From: Giesbergeria sp.
Lineage (GTDB): Bacteria; Pseudomonadota; Gammaproteobacteria; Burkholderiales; Burkholderiaceae_C
Length of the DNA stretch: 64,000 bases
Direction of reading: 5' to 3'
NCBI GenBank assembly: GCA_017985015.1
Contig: JAGNYI010000008.1
Location: 27,041 to 91,040, forward strand
The translations under genes and the position numbers were made by a program. Position 1 is the first letter of the stretch; every line of letters starts with the position of its first letter. The notes beneath the pieces are model-generated. The model saw only the letters and a list, made by a program, of their open reading frames with translations. It was not told the DNA's origin and ran no database searches. Shown one piece after another: positions 48,585 to 57,307 of the stretch.

Positions 48585-50969
48585 ATGGCGCCCCGCGTAC
48601 CCCTGTGCCCCACCGCCGCGTGGGCGCGCCTGGTAGCTCTGGCCCTGTGCGGCCTGCCCATTGCCGGCATGGCGCAGGGCGCACCGGCCGCAGCCGCCCC
48701 CGCACCGCTGCTACGCAGCAGCCCGCAGCTGAGCGAAAAGATTCCCGAGGCGACGCGCTCGCAGTTGCCGGTGTTTGTTTCGGGCGAGCGCATGTGGGGC
48801 GAGACCGACGAGCGCACCGTGGTCGAAGGCGATGCCCAGCTTCGCCGCGGCGATACGGTGATCCACGCCGACCGCATGGAATACACCGTGCCCGACGACC
48901 TGGCCACCGCCACCGGCAAGGTGCGCATCAACCGGGCGGGCAATGTCTACGAAGGCAGCGAGCTGCAGTTGCACGTCAACGCGTTCGAAGGCTTTTTCAA
49001 CGATGCGCGCTACCAGTTGCTTGCCAACGGCGCGCATGGCGTGGCCACGCGCGTGGATTTCCTGGACCGGGACCGCGCGGTGGTGCACGACGCCACCTAC
49101 ACCACCTGCACGCGCGAGGATTTTGCCGCCTGGCAGCCCGACTGGATCCTGCGTGCCGAGCGCCTGGAGCTCGACCAGGTGGAAGACATTGGCGTGGCGC
49201 GCGGCGCCGTGCTGGAATTCAAAGGCGTGCCGATTCTGCCGGTGCCCTACATCAGCTTTCCGTTGTCGGACAAGCGCAAATCGGGCTTGTTGCCACCCAC
49301 CCTGGGCATCGACAGCGTCAACGGTTTGGAGTATTCCCAGCCCTATTACTGGAACATTGCACCCAACCGTGACGCGACGCTGGAAGCTGCCCTGATCACC
49401 AAGCGCGGCGTGCGTGCGGGGGGTGAGTTCCGCTACCTCGAACCCACTTACCGCGGCCGCCTGCTGGGCGACGTACTGCCCTCGGACCGGCTGCGCGATC
49501 GCAACCGCTGGAGCTACGCGCTGGAGCACAGCGCCAGCGTCGGGACGCCGATAGGCGGCATCGGCGTGAACCTCAATATCCGCCGCGTCAGCGACGACAA
49601 CTACTGGCGCGACCTGGGGCGCGGCACGCAGGGCGATACCCAGCGCCTGTTGCCGGCCGATGCGCTGTTCACCTGGGGCGGCGGGGACCAGCACCTGATG
49701 CTGCGCACGCTGCGGTGGCAGACGCTGCAGGACCCCCTCGCGCCCATCGTGCCGCCGTACGACCGGCTGCCACAATTGCAGTGGCGCTATACCCCGAGCC
49801 AGCTGGGAATGGGGCTGGACGCCAGCGTCGAACTCGACACCACGCACTTTCACAGTGACCGCAGCCTGACGCTGCAGCCCAACGCCCAGCGCAGCTACGC
49901 GCTGGCGCAGATCAGCCGGCCGTTTCTGTGGCCTGCCGGTTTCGTCACCCCGCGTCTGCAGTTGCACGCGACCAGCTACCAGTTCGACACTCCCATCGCC
50001 AACGGTGCGCGCTCGGCCAGCCGGGCATTGCCGACCTTCAGCCTCGACAGTGGCCTGGTGTTCGAGCGCGACGCACGCTTCTTCAGCCGCAACTTTGTGC
50101 AGACGCTGGAGCCGCGTGCCTTCTACACCTACACACCCTACCGCGACCAGCACCTGCTGCCGGTGTACGACACGGCGGCGAATGACTTCAATTTCGCCAC
50201 CCTCTACACCGAGAATGCCTATGGAGGCCAGGACCGGATAGCCGACAACAACCTGCTGACCCTGGGCCTGACCACGCGCCTGCTCGACCCCGATACCGGC
50301 GCAGAGGCAGCGCGCTTTGGCCTGGCGCAGCGGCTGCGGTTTTCCGACCAGAACGTCACGCTGCCTGGGGAACCGCTGGTGCAGGAACGCTTGTCAGACA
50401 TCATGGTCGGCGCAGCGGTGAACTGGACGCCGCAGTGGGGGTTCAATTCCACCGTGCAGTTCAACCCCAAGACGCGCCGCTCAGAGCGCTCGACCATTGG
50501 CGCGCGCTACCAGCCTGCGCCGTTTCACGTGGTGAGCGCAGCCTACCGCTTCCAGCGCAACACCAGCGAGCAAATCGACATCGGCTGGCAGTGGCCGCTC
50601 GCGGACCTGTGGGGAGGCGGCTCCAGCCCCCAGCCCGAGCACGCCAGCGCCGCCCCGCAAGCGCCGCGAGAGGGACGCTGGTATGGTGTCGGCCGGCTCA
50701 ACTACAGCCTGCGCGACCGCAAACTCGTGGACACCGTGGTGGGATTCGAGTACGACAGCTGCTGCTGGATCGGCCGTGTCGTGCTTGAGCGGCTGCAAAA
50801 CAGCCTCGTCACATCGAACACACGTTTGCTGTTCCAGATCGAGTTTGTCGGCTTCTCGCGGCTGAGCCTGGGCTCGAACCCGCTGTCCAGCCTGCGCCAG
50901 AATATCCCCGGCTACCGTACCCTGGGTGACCCCCAGCCGGTTCCCAGCCGCTTCAGCAATTACGACTAG
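48585..50969 (+). CDS. lptD: LPS-assembly outer-membrane protein LptD
   Basis: 794 residues from the ATG at 48585, which yields a signal peptide (LVALALCGLPIAGMAQG). N-terminal OstA/jellyroll domain about 75-200 (GDAQLRRGDTVIHADRMEY), then a large beta-barrel to the C-terminus. Cys occur in ATYTTCTRED and EYDSCCWIG; E. coli LptD uses two inter-domain disulfides, so fewer N-terminal Cys are seen here. With LptE it inserts LPS in the outer leaflet. It overlaps nothing but is followed by surA after 10 bp. Confidence 0.95.
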   Translation: MAPRVPLCPTAAWARLVALALCGLPIAGMAQGAPAAAAPAPLLRSSPQLSEKIPEATRSQLPVFVSGERMWGETDERTVVEGDAQLRRGDTVIHADRMEYTVPDDLATATGKVRINRAGNVYEGSELQLHVNAFEGFFNDARYQLLANGAHGVATRVDFLDRDRAVVHDATYTTCTREDFAAWQPDWILRAERLELDQVEDIGVARGAVLEFKGVPILPVPYISFPLSDKRKSGLLPPTLGIDSVNGLEYSQPYYWNIAPNRDATLEAALITKRGVRAGGEFRYLEPTYRGRLLGDVLPSDRLRDRNRWSYALEHSASVGTPIGGIGVNLNIRRVSDDNYWRDLGRGTQGDTQRLLPADALFTWGGGDQHLMLRTLRWQTLQDPLAPIVPPYDRLPQLQWRYTPSQLGMGLDASVELDTTHFHSDRSLTLQPNAQRSYALAQISRPFLWPAGFVTPRLQLHATSYQFDTPIANGARSASRALPTFSLDSGLVFERDARFFSRNFVQTLEPRAFYTYTPYRDQHLLPVYDTAANDFNFATLYTENAYGGQDRIADNNLLTLGLTTRLLDPDTGAEAARFGLAQRLRFSDQNVTLPGEPLVQERLSDIMVGAAVNWTPQWGFNSTVQFNPKTRRSERSTIGARYQPAPFHVVSAAYRFQRNTSEQIDIGWQWPLADLWGGGSSPQPEHASAAPQAPREGRWYGVGRLNYSLRDRKLVDTVVGFEYDSCCWIGRVVLERLQNSLVTSNTRLLFQIEFVGFSRLSLGSNPLSSLRQNIPGYRTLGDPQPVPSRFSNYD

Positions 50970-50979
50970 GGCTTTGTCC

Positions 50980-52362
50980 ATGCATCCACGTGTTTTCGCC
51001 TTCGGCCTGGCCTGCCTCGCAGGCGCGCTGGCTGCGCCCGCCGCCGCGCAGGGGGTTCGCGTCCCGGGAGCCCGGCCTGCGCCTGCGCTTCAGCCGCCAG
51101 CACCGCCCGCAGTTCGAAGTGTCTCAGCGGAGCCGCAAGCGGCTGATTTCATCGTCGCCGTGGTCAATTCCGAGCCGATTACGCGCAACGAACTGGCTGC
51201 GCGGGTGCAACGCGTGCGCAAGCAGCTGGCCGGCCAGAACCGTGCCATGCCACCCGAGGACGCCCTGACGCGCGAAGTGCTCGAGAACCTCATTGTCGAA
51301 AAGGTGCAGTTGCAGGCAGCGCAGCAAGCCGGCATCACCGTGGCCGATCTGGCGATCGACCAGGCCGAGGCCAGCGTGGCGCAGCAGAACGATGTGTCCA
51401 AGGAAACGATGTTCCGCAAGCTCCGGGCCGACGGCATCACCCCCGAGCAATTTCGCAAAGAGCTGCGCACCCAGCTGGTGCTGCAACGCCTGCGCGAGCG
51501 CGAGATCGATGCGCGCGCCAAGGTGAACGAATTCGAGATCGACCAATACCTGCGCGAGCAGCAGCCCCAGAACGGCGCAGCGGGTCTGGAACTCAACCTC
51601 GGCCACATCCTGATTTCGGTGCCTGAAGGCGCCAGTGGCACCGTGCTGGCAGAGCGCGAGCAGCGCGCCCGCAGCGTGGCCGATCGCGCACGCAGCGGCG
51701 CCGATTTCACCGCCCTGGCCAAGGAGTTTTCCGACGCGCCCGAAGCCGCCCAGGGCGGACAGATGGGGCTGCGCCCGGCGGACCGCTACCCCGAGCTGTT
51801 CGTGAACGCCACCGGCGCGCTGGCCGTGGGCGGCATTGCCGGGCCGGTGCGCTCCGGCGCGGGCTTTCACGTGCTCAAGCTGCTGGAGAAAAGCCGCAGC
51901 GACGCAGGGGCCGCGACCGTGGTGCAAAGCCACGCGCGCCATATTCTTCTGCGCACCACGGCGCAGCTGAGCGAAGCGGCGGCTGCGGCGCAACTGGCTG
52001 AGTACCGTCAGCGCATTCTGGCGGGCCACGCCACGTTTGAAGCCCTGGCGCGGGAGCATTCGCAGGATGGAAGCGCTGCGCAGGGTGGTGACCTGGGCTG
52101 GTCCACGCCCGGGCGCTATGTGCCGGAATTTGAAGCGGTGCTGGAAGGACTGAAGCCTGGCGAGATCAGCCAACCCGTAGTTTCTCGTTTTGGTGTGCAC
52201 TTGATCGAGCTGCTGGAGCGGCGCCAAGTGAAGCTCAATCCGCGCGAACAGCGCGAAGTCGCACGTGAGGCGCTGCGTCAGAAGAAGGCCGAGGAAACCT
52301 ATGCGACCTGGCTACGCGAGCTGCGCGGACGCGCCTATGTTGAGTATCGCGACCCCGTGTGA
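50980..52362 (+). CDS. surA: Periplasmic chaperone/peptidyl-prolyl isomerase SurA
   Basis: 460 residues. Signal peptide ending near PAAAQG. A SurA N-terminal domain (about 60-190: [20 protein letters not shown]) precedes two parvulin domains (about 205-305 and 325-425), with [11 protein letters not shown] and [15 protein letters not shown] and [32 protein letters not shown]. It escorts outer-membrane proteins such as LptD to the BAM complex. The stop overlaps the rsmA start. Confidence 0.96.
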   Translation: MHPRVFAFGLACLAGALAAPAAAQGVRVPGARPAPALQPPAPPAVRSVSAEPQAADFIVAVVNSEPITRNELAARVQRVRKQLAGQNRAMPPEDALTREVLENLIVEKVQLQAAQQAGITVADLAIDQAEASVAQQNDVSKETMFRKLRADGITPEQFRKELRTQLVLQRLREREIDARAKVNEFEIDQYLREQQPQNGAAGLELNLGHILISVPEGASGTVLAEREQRARSVADRARSGADFTALAKEFSDAPEAAQGGQMGLRPADRYPELFVNATGALAVGGIAGPVRSGAGFHVLKLLEKSRSDAGAATVVQSHARHILLRTTAQLSEAAAAAQLAEYRQRILAGHATFEALAREHSQDGSAAQGGDLGWSTPGRYVPEFEAVLEGLKPGEISQPVVSRFGVHLIELLERRQVKLNPREQREVAREALRQKKAEETYATWLRELRGRAYVEYRDPV

Positions 52363-53117
52363 AGCACATTGCCCGCAAACGCTTTGGCCAGCATTTTCTG
52401 GCCGATGGCGCAATCATCGATGCCATCGTGGCGGCCATTGCGCCGCAGCCGGGCGACACCATGGTCGAAATCGGCCCGGGCCTGGCCGCGCTGACGCAGC
52501 CGCTGGTCGAGCGCCTCGGACACCTCACCGTCATCGAACTGGACCGGGACCTGGCCGCCCGGCTGCGGCAGCACGAGCACCTCAAGGTCATCGAATCCGA
52601 TGTATTGAAAGTGGACTTCGCGCTGATTGCACAAGAGCTTTCTGCTCCGAAATTGAGAGTGGTTGGCAACCTGCCGTACAACATCTCCACGCCCATCCTG
52701 TTCCGGTTGCTGGCGCAGGTGGATGTCATTGCCGACCAGCACTTCATGCTGCAAAAGGAAGTGATCGACCGCATGGTGGCGGCACCGGCAACGGCCGCCT
52801 ATGGGCGCCTGTCGGTGGCGCTGCAGTGGCGCTACGCCATGGAGAACGTGCTGTTCGTCCCGCCCGAGAGCTTTGATCCGCCGCCCCGCGTGGACAGCGC
52901 CGTGGTGCGCATGCTGCCACGCGCGGACGCCGCCCCCGTTCCGCTCCCTTTGCTTGAGGAACTGGTACAGGTGGCATTCAGCCAGCGCCGCAAGCTCTTG
53001 CGCCACACGCTGGGCCGCTGGCTGGAGGCTCGGGGGTTTTCAGGGTCGTTCGACGTGCTGCGCCGCGCGGAAGAAGTGCCGGTAGAGCAGTACGTTGCGC
53101 TGGCGCAGCAGCTCTGA
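52359..53117 (+). CDS. rsmA: 16S rRNA dimethyladenosine transferase RsmA (KsgA)
   Basis: 252 residues from a GTG overlapping the surA stop (GTGA). Motifs: [13 protein letters not shown]-binding [23 protein letters not shown] and catalytic [10 protein letters not shown], then [13 protein letters not shown]. It dimethylates A1518 and A1519 of 16S rRNA during 30S maturation. In many proteobacteria pdxA stands between surA and this gene; here it is absent. Confidence 0.96.
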   Translation: MKHIARKRFGQHFLADGAIIDAIVAAIAPQPGDTMVEIGPGLAALTQPLVERLGHLTVIELDRDLAARLRQHEHLKVIESDVLKVDFALIAQELSAPKLRVVGNLPYNISTPILFRLLAQVDVIADQHFMLQKEVIDRMVAAPATAAYGRLSVALQWRYAMENVLFVPPESFDPPPRVDSAVVRMLPRADAAPVPLPLLEELVQVAFSQRRKLLRHTLGRWLEARGFSGSFDVLRRAEEVPVEQYVALAQQL

Positions 53118-53139
53118 GCCACGCGAACCAGGCCGGTTT

Positions 53140-54183
53140 TCAGGCAGTCTGAAGCAGTTCAGCCATGCCCGGCGTGCGCCAGAGCGAACCGTCGTGGTTC
53201 ATCATGAGTGCCTGCACCGATGCACGTTTTTGCACCAGCGCCTGCGCCCGCTCGCCGCCAAGCACCATCATGGCCGTGCCCAGGCCGTTCACACTGCTCG
53301 CGTCCGTCGCCAGCAGGCTGATGCCGTGCGGGCCGCGAGTAGGACGGCCCGTGGCCGGATCAAGAATGTGGTGCTGGCGCTCGCCCTGCGCCATGAAGAA
53401 GCGCTCATAGTCGCCCGAGGACGCAACGATGTTGGGACCCTTGAGCGCCAATACGCCCAACATGCGCTCAGGGGCCAGGGGATCGCGCAGGCCAACGCGC
53501 CAGGGGCGCCCTTGCTGGCTGCCGGCGACGAGCACGTCGCCACCGCCATTGAGCAAGGCATCGGCCACGCCATGCGCATGCAAGACCTGCATGCCCGCAG
53601 CCAGAATCGGCAGCTTGGCGATGCCACCCAGATCGATGGCCATTCCGGCCCGCGCAAGGCGCGCGGTCCCGGCGTTCGCGTCCAGAATGAGTCCACGGTA
53701 GCCGACCAGGCGCCGCTCGGCAGCGATCTCGGCGGGATCGGGCAGGTCCTGTTGATCCCCAAACCGCCAAGCGCGCAGCGCGCCTACGGTGATGTCAAAA
53801 GCGCCCTGGGTGGCCGCCGACAGCGCCTGCGCGTCGCGCAGCACTGCCATCATTTCGGGCGGCACGGCAACCGCATGCAGACCGGCCGCGCGGTGGATGG
53901 CGCTGACCACGCTGCGCTCGTCGTAGCGCGTCATCATGCGCGCCAGGCGCTCCATTTCGGTCCAGGCCGCGTCCATGGCGCGATCGGCGTCGCGCGCCGC
54001 AGCGTCCCGGCCGCTGACCACCATGTCAACACGCGTTCCCATCAGGGCCCGCGCGCTGCGCTGCAAGGGCGGTGCGGTGCGCGGGGCCACGGCGGCTCCG
54101 GCCCACTGCGCGGCGCCGAGCAAAGGCACAGCCATGACGACGCGCCGCCGCGTCATGGTCAGGCAGGGGCGGGCAGTCTGCAT
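53140..54183 (-). CDS. apbE: FAD:protein FMN transferase, ApbE/NosX-like
   Basis: 347 residues. TAAGGAAAG precedes the ATG at 54183. A Tat-like signal (MTRRRVVMAVPLLGAAQWAG) starts at residue 10. ApbE motifs: MGTRVDMVVSG, AFDITVGAL, AIDLGGIAK, LLNGGGDVLVAG and VNGLGTAMMVLG. ApbE proteins attach FMN from FAD to Thr/Ser of membrane flavoproteins. Next to nos genes this is the position of NosX, which flavinylates NosR. In the last motif the usual metal-binding Asp (A-D-x-L-x-T) seems to be Asn. Eleven bases after the cytochrome gene, so probably cotranscribed. Confidence 0.9.
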   Translation of the reverse strand: MQTARPCLTMTRRRVVMAVPLLGAAQWAGAAVAPRTAPPLQRSARALMGTRVDMVVSGRDAAARDADRAMDAAWTEMERLARMMTRYDERSVVSAIHRAAGLHAVAVPPEMMAVLRDAQALSAATQGAFDITVGALRAWRFGDQQDLPDPAEIAAERRLVGYRGLILDANAGTARLARAGMAIDLGGIAKLPILAAGMQVLHAHGVADALLNGGGDVLVAGSQQGRPWRVGLRDPLAPERMLGVLALKGPNIVASSGDYERFFMAQGERQHHILDPATGRPTRGPHGISLLATDASSVNGLGTAMMVLGGERAQALVQKRASVQALMMNHDGSLWRTPGMAELLQTA

Positions 54184-54194
54184 GGAAGCTTTCC

Positions 54195-54650
54195 TTAGAC
54201 CGATTGGTCAGCCATGAAGTCCACGGCGGCTTTGACTTCTTCGTCGGTCAGTTTGGCGTTGCCGCCGCGTGCAGGCATCGCGCCCTTGGAGCCGGTGAAG
54301 CCTTCCATGGCGTGCTTGTACAGCGTTTCTTTGCCCTGTGCGATGCGTGGGCCCCACTCGTCCTTGTTGCCTGGCTTGGGCGCCCCGGCAATGCCTGCGG
54401 CGTGGCACAGGGCACAGGTCTTGCCGTAGACGCTCTTGCCCAAAGCTGCATCGGCCACGGGCACGGCGGCTGCGGGCGCCGCAGCTGCGTCCGGGGCGGG
54501 TGCTGGCGCCGCCGGTTCTGCGGGAGCGGTGGCTGCGGGTGCCGCCGGAGCAGCCGTAGGTGCAGCGGGCGCCTCGGGTTTCTTGTCGCCACAGGCGGCC
54601 AGGAACAAGGAAACGATAGCGACGGCGAGAACGCGGGAAGCGGAATTCAT
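54195..54650 (-). CDS. Lipoprotein-anchored cytochrome c (c5-like)
   Basis: 151 residues. A signal peptide with lipobox LAAC (about residue 20) is followed by GDKKPE and a roughly 45-residue Ala/Pro linker, then a monohaem domain with CALCH and axial Met in GAMPARGG. The domain is of the cytochrome c5 type. The membrane tether and flexible linker suit electron shuttling in the periplasm, here plausibly to NosZ. It is first in the leftward pair with apbE, divergent from the nos operon. Confidence 0.88.
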   Translation of the reverse strand: MNSASRVLAVAIVSLFLAACGDKKPEAPAAPTAAPAAPAATAPAEPAAPAPAPDAAAAPAAAVPVADAALGKSVYGKTCALCHAAGIAGAPKPGNKDEWGPRIAQGKETLYKHAMEGFTGSKGAMPARGGNAKLTDEEVKAAVDFMADQSV

Positions 54651-54833
54651 TGAGGGTCCTTACAAGAAAAAACGGGAGACAATCCTTGTACAGCAGGGCG
54701 GTGACGTCGCGCGTAGGGCAAATGCGCCATACTCATTGTGCAACGCAGCATTGCTGGCGCAAGACTGACCCGGAGAGCGCCTCTAATGTAACGCCGCCTC
54801 TGGGATCCAGCAGGAATCTCCCTACGCGCACTA

Positions 54834-54847
54834 TTGATCTCGGTCAA
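54834..54847 (+). promoter_or_regulatory. FNR/DNR-type box upstream of the nos operon
   Basis: TTGAT-CTCG-GTCAA matches the FNR-family consensus TTGAT-N4-ATCAA with one change. It is centred at 54840.5. Such boxes activate nos genes under oxygen limitation or in response to NO. Confidence 0.7.
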
Positions 54848-54868
54848 AAATCAGTATTTACCCTGACC

Positions 54869-54874
54869 TACACT
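54869..54874 (+). promoter_or_regulatory. -10 hexamer of the nos promoter
   Basis: TACACT centred 31 bp from the box centre, as in class II FNR promoters (-41.5). The predicted transcription start is near 54882, the first base of the following ATG. Confidence 0.45.
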
Positions 54875-54881
54875 CGCATCC

Positions 54882-55235
54882 ATGAAAACCCTTAGAGCAT
54901 GGACTTGGCTGCGCCGGGCCTTGCTCGTCGTATTTCTCTCCGTCATGGGCGTCTCTGCGGCGTCCCCTTATGTGCACCCTTCCCGCACGCAGTTGGTCTG
55001 CGCTGGCGCCGGCGGGGTGGCGCTGGTGGTGCTGACCGACGACGGCTTGCCCAGTGAAACGCGTCTGCTCAATTGTCCCCTGTGCCTGCCAGCTGCTGGC
55101 CCGGCGCCGTTTGTGAGCGCGTCCATCCCTTGCGCTGCGCCGGCCAATTCGCACCTCCTTCCTCCTGCTGCGGCCAACGTCTGCGCGCGATCCGGTGCGC
55201 CGCCGCCTGGGCGTGGGCCCCCTGTTTTTTCGTGA
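54882..55235 (+). CDS. DUF2946-like small exported Cys-containing protein
   Basis: 117 residues. An N-terminal hydrophobic segment (RALLVVFLSVMGVSA) ends near ASP. The core SRTQLVCAGAGGVALVVL and LNCPLCLPAAGPAP resembles the DUF2946 family, whose Cys-x-x-Cys is a possible metal site. The C-terminus is Pro-rich. It lies 25 bp before nosZ behind the FNR-type box, so it is probably the first gene of the operon. No good ribosome binding site is seen and the predicted RNA start coincides with the ATG. A copper-handling role is inference. Confidence 0.65.
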   Translation: MKTLRAWTWLRRALLVVFLSVMGVSAASPYVHPSRTQLVCAGAGGVALVVLTDDGLPSETRLLNCPLCLPAAGPAPFVSASIPCAAPANSHLLPPAAANVCARSGAPPPGRGPPVFS

Positions 55236-55260
55236 ACCAACCCTGAAAGAAAGTCCCACC

Positions 55261-57198
55261 ATGAACGACAAGAAAGCGTCCCAACGCGAACCCGCAGGCA
55301 TTGGCCGGCGCAAGTTCCTCAACACGGCTGCCCTGGCCGGTCTGACCGCAGGCGTCGCCGCCTGCAACGACAAGCCCGCAGCCAGCACCGCGCCTTCGAC
55401 CGCCGCGCCGGCAGCCGCACCGGCTGCCCACGCTGCATCCGAAGTGGGCAAGTACGAAGTGGCTCCCGGTCAGCTCGACGAGTACTACTCTTTCTCCTCG
55501 GGCGGTCACTCAGGCGAGTGCCGGATCTACGGTTTGCCATCCGGCCGCTTGTTCAAACGCATTCCGGTTTTCAACATGGATTGTCTGGTGGGCTGGGGCA
55601 TCACCAACGAGTCGAAGAAAATCATCGGCACCAAACCCGATGGCAGCCTGAAGTACCACACGGGCGACACGCACCACATACACCCCTCGTACAAGGATGG
55701 CACCTACGACGGCAAATACATGTTCGTCAATGACAAGATCCACGGACGCCTGGCCCGCATTCGCATGGATACGATGGAAACCGACAAAATCACCGAGCTG
55801 CCGCTGGTGCAGGGTTTCCATGGCACTTTCCCCGACAAGCGCGATCCAGTGGACCCCGCCATCAACCACACCACGCGCGTGTTCTGCGGTGGTGAGTTCT
55901 CCATTCCCTTGGACAACAACGGCAAGAACATGGATGCGACGGCGGACTACCGCTCGATCTTCAGCTGCGTCGACTCCGAAACCATGGAAGTGCGCTGGCA
56001 GGTGCTGATCGACGGCAACTGCGACTTGGTCGCATCTTCGTACGACGGCAAGCTCGCCTGCACCAATCAGTACAACACCGAAAACGGTTTTCATTACGAA
56101 GACATGATGTCCGCCGAAATGGATGCGTGCCTCTTCTTCAACATCGCCCGCATCGAGGAAGCCGTCAAGGCCGGCAAGTTCAAGACCTACGGCGGCTCCA
56201 AGGTGCCGGTGGTCGATGGCACCAAGGCAGGCAACCCTGATGCCAAGACCTCGCTGGTCTGCTATGTGCCCGTGTCCAAAAACCCGCACGGCGTGAACGC
56301 CAGCCCGGACGGCAAGTACTACGCCTGCTCGGGCAAGCTCTCGCCCACCGCCACGCTGATCGAGCATGCATTGGTGCTCAAGTGGTTTGACGGCGAACTC
56401 AAGGAAGCGCGCGAAGCCGTGGTGGCCGAGCCCGAAATCGGCCTGGGCCCACTGCACACCGGCTTTGACGGCCGTGGCAACGCCTACACCACGCTGTTCC
56501 TCGACAGCCAGATCGTCAAGTGGAACGTGGAAGCTGCCATCAAGTCCTACGCTGGCGACAAAACCGCCAAGCCCGTGGTGGACCGCCTCGACGTGCAGTA
56601 CCAGCCCGGCCACGGCTTCACCTCGATGGGTGAAACCAAGGACGCCGACGGCAAGTACTTTTTGTCTGACAACAAGTTCTCCAAGGACCGCTTCCTGCCC
56701 GTGGGCCCGCTGCACCCCGAGACGGCGCAGCTGATCGACATCAGCGGCGACAAGATGAAGCTGGTGGCCGACCACGCGGTGTACTCCGAGCCGCACGACT
56801 CCATCATCATCCCGCGCAATCTGATCCGCACGCGCCAGGTGTACGACATCGATGAGTTCCCCAACGCGGTCAAGGACGCCAAGGACTGCCGCGTCGAGCG
56901 CAAGGGCAAGAAGGTCACCGTGTACCTCACTTCTCAGGCACCCACCTTCGGCCTGCGCGAGTGGACCGTCAAGCGCGGCGACGAAGTCACGATCATCCTC
57001 ACCAACCTCGACAAGGTGGAAGACCTTACGCACGGTTTCGCCATTCCGAAATACGACATCAATTTCATTGTGAATCCGCAGGAGACCAAGTCGGTCACCT
57101 TCATTGCGGACAAGCCTGGCGTGTACTGGGCCTATTGCACCAACTTCTGCCACGCGCTGCACCTCGAAATGCGCTCGCGTATGCTGGTTGAGGCCTGA
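55261..57198 (+). CDS. nosZ: Nitrous oxide reductase NosZ (clade I, Tat-exported)
   Basis: 645 residues. Twin-arginine signal GIGRRKFLNTAALAGLTAG, then an Ala/Pro linker and the seven-bladed propeller carrying CuZ His ligands (DTHHIHPSY, VQGFHG, GPLHTGF, QPGHGFT, EPHDS). The C-terminal cupredoxin holds CuA (CTNFCHALHLEM). It reduces N2O to N2 in the periplasm. The Tat signal and adjacent nosR place it in clade I. It stands before nosR, with a terminator-like hairpin between, whereas nosR usually comes first. Confidence 0.98.
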   Translation: MNDKKASQREPAGIGRRKFLNTAALAGLTAGVAACNDKPAASTAPSTAAPAAAPAAHAASEVGKYEVAPGQLDEYYSFSSGGHSGECRIYGLPSGRLFKRIPVFNMDCLVGWGITNESKKIIGTKPDGSLKYHTGDTHHIHPSYKDGTYDGKYMFVNDKIHGRLARIRMDTMETDKITELPLVQGFHGTFPDKRDPVDPAINHTTRVFCGGEFSIPLDNNGKNMDATADYRSIFSCVDSETMEVRWQVLIDGNCDLVASSYDGKLACTNQYNTENGFHYEDMMSAEMDACLFFNIARIEEAVKAGKFKTYGGSKVPVVDGTKAGNPDAKTSLVCYVPVSKNPHGVNASPDGKYYACSGKLSPTATLIEHALVLKWFDGELKEAREAVVAEPEIGLGPLHTGFDGRGNAYTTLFLDSQIVKWNVEAAIKSYAGDKTAKPVVDRLDVQYQPGHGFTSMGETKDADGKYFLSDNKFSKDRFLPVGPLHPETAQLIDISGDKMKLVADHAVYSEPHDSIIIPRNLIRTRQVYDIDEFPNAVKDAKDCRVERKGKKVTVYLTSQAPTFGLREWTVKRGDEVTIILTNLDKVEDLTHGFAIPKYDINFIVNPQETKSVTFIADKPGVYWAYCTNFCHALHLEMRSRMLVEA

Positions 57199-57215
57199 TA
57201 GGCCCCTCAGAGCCT

Positions 57216-57243
57216 GTTCACGATCTCGCAGGGGATCGCGAAC
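57216..57243 (+). other. Hairpin after nosZ
   Basis: GTTCACGATC pairs with GATCGCGAAC (one A-C mismatch) around an 8-nt loop, 17 nt after the nosZ stop. No T tract follows, so it may stabilise or mark processing of the nosZ message. Confidence 0.5.
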
Positions 57244-57252
57244 GGGTTCGCA

Positions 57253-57297
57253 GGGGCAGCGCGATCCCCGGGATAGGTGCTGCCCCTTTTTCTTTTC
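57253..57297 (+). terminator. Terminator-like hairpin between nosZ and nosR
   Basis: GGGGCAGC and GCTGCCCC with an 18-nt loop, then TTTTTCTTTT. It ends about ten bases before the nosR start. Likely partial termination that lowers nosRDFYL expression relative to nosZ. Confidence 0.7.
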
Positions 57298-57307
57298 TGG
57301 ACCCCTG

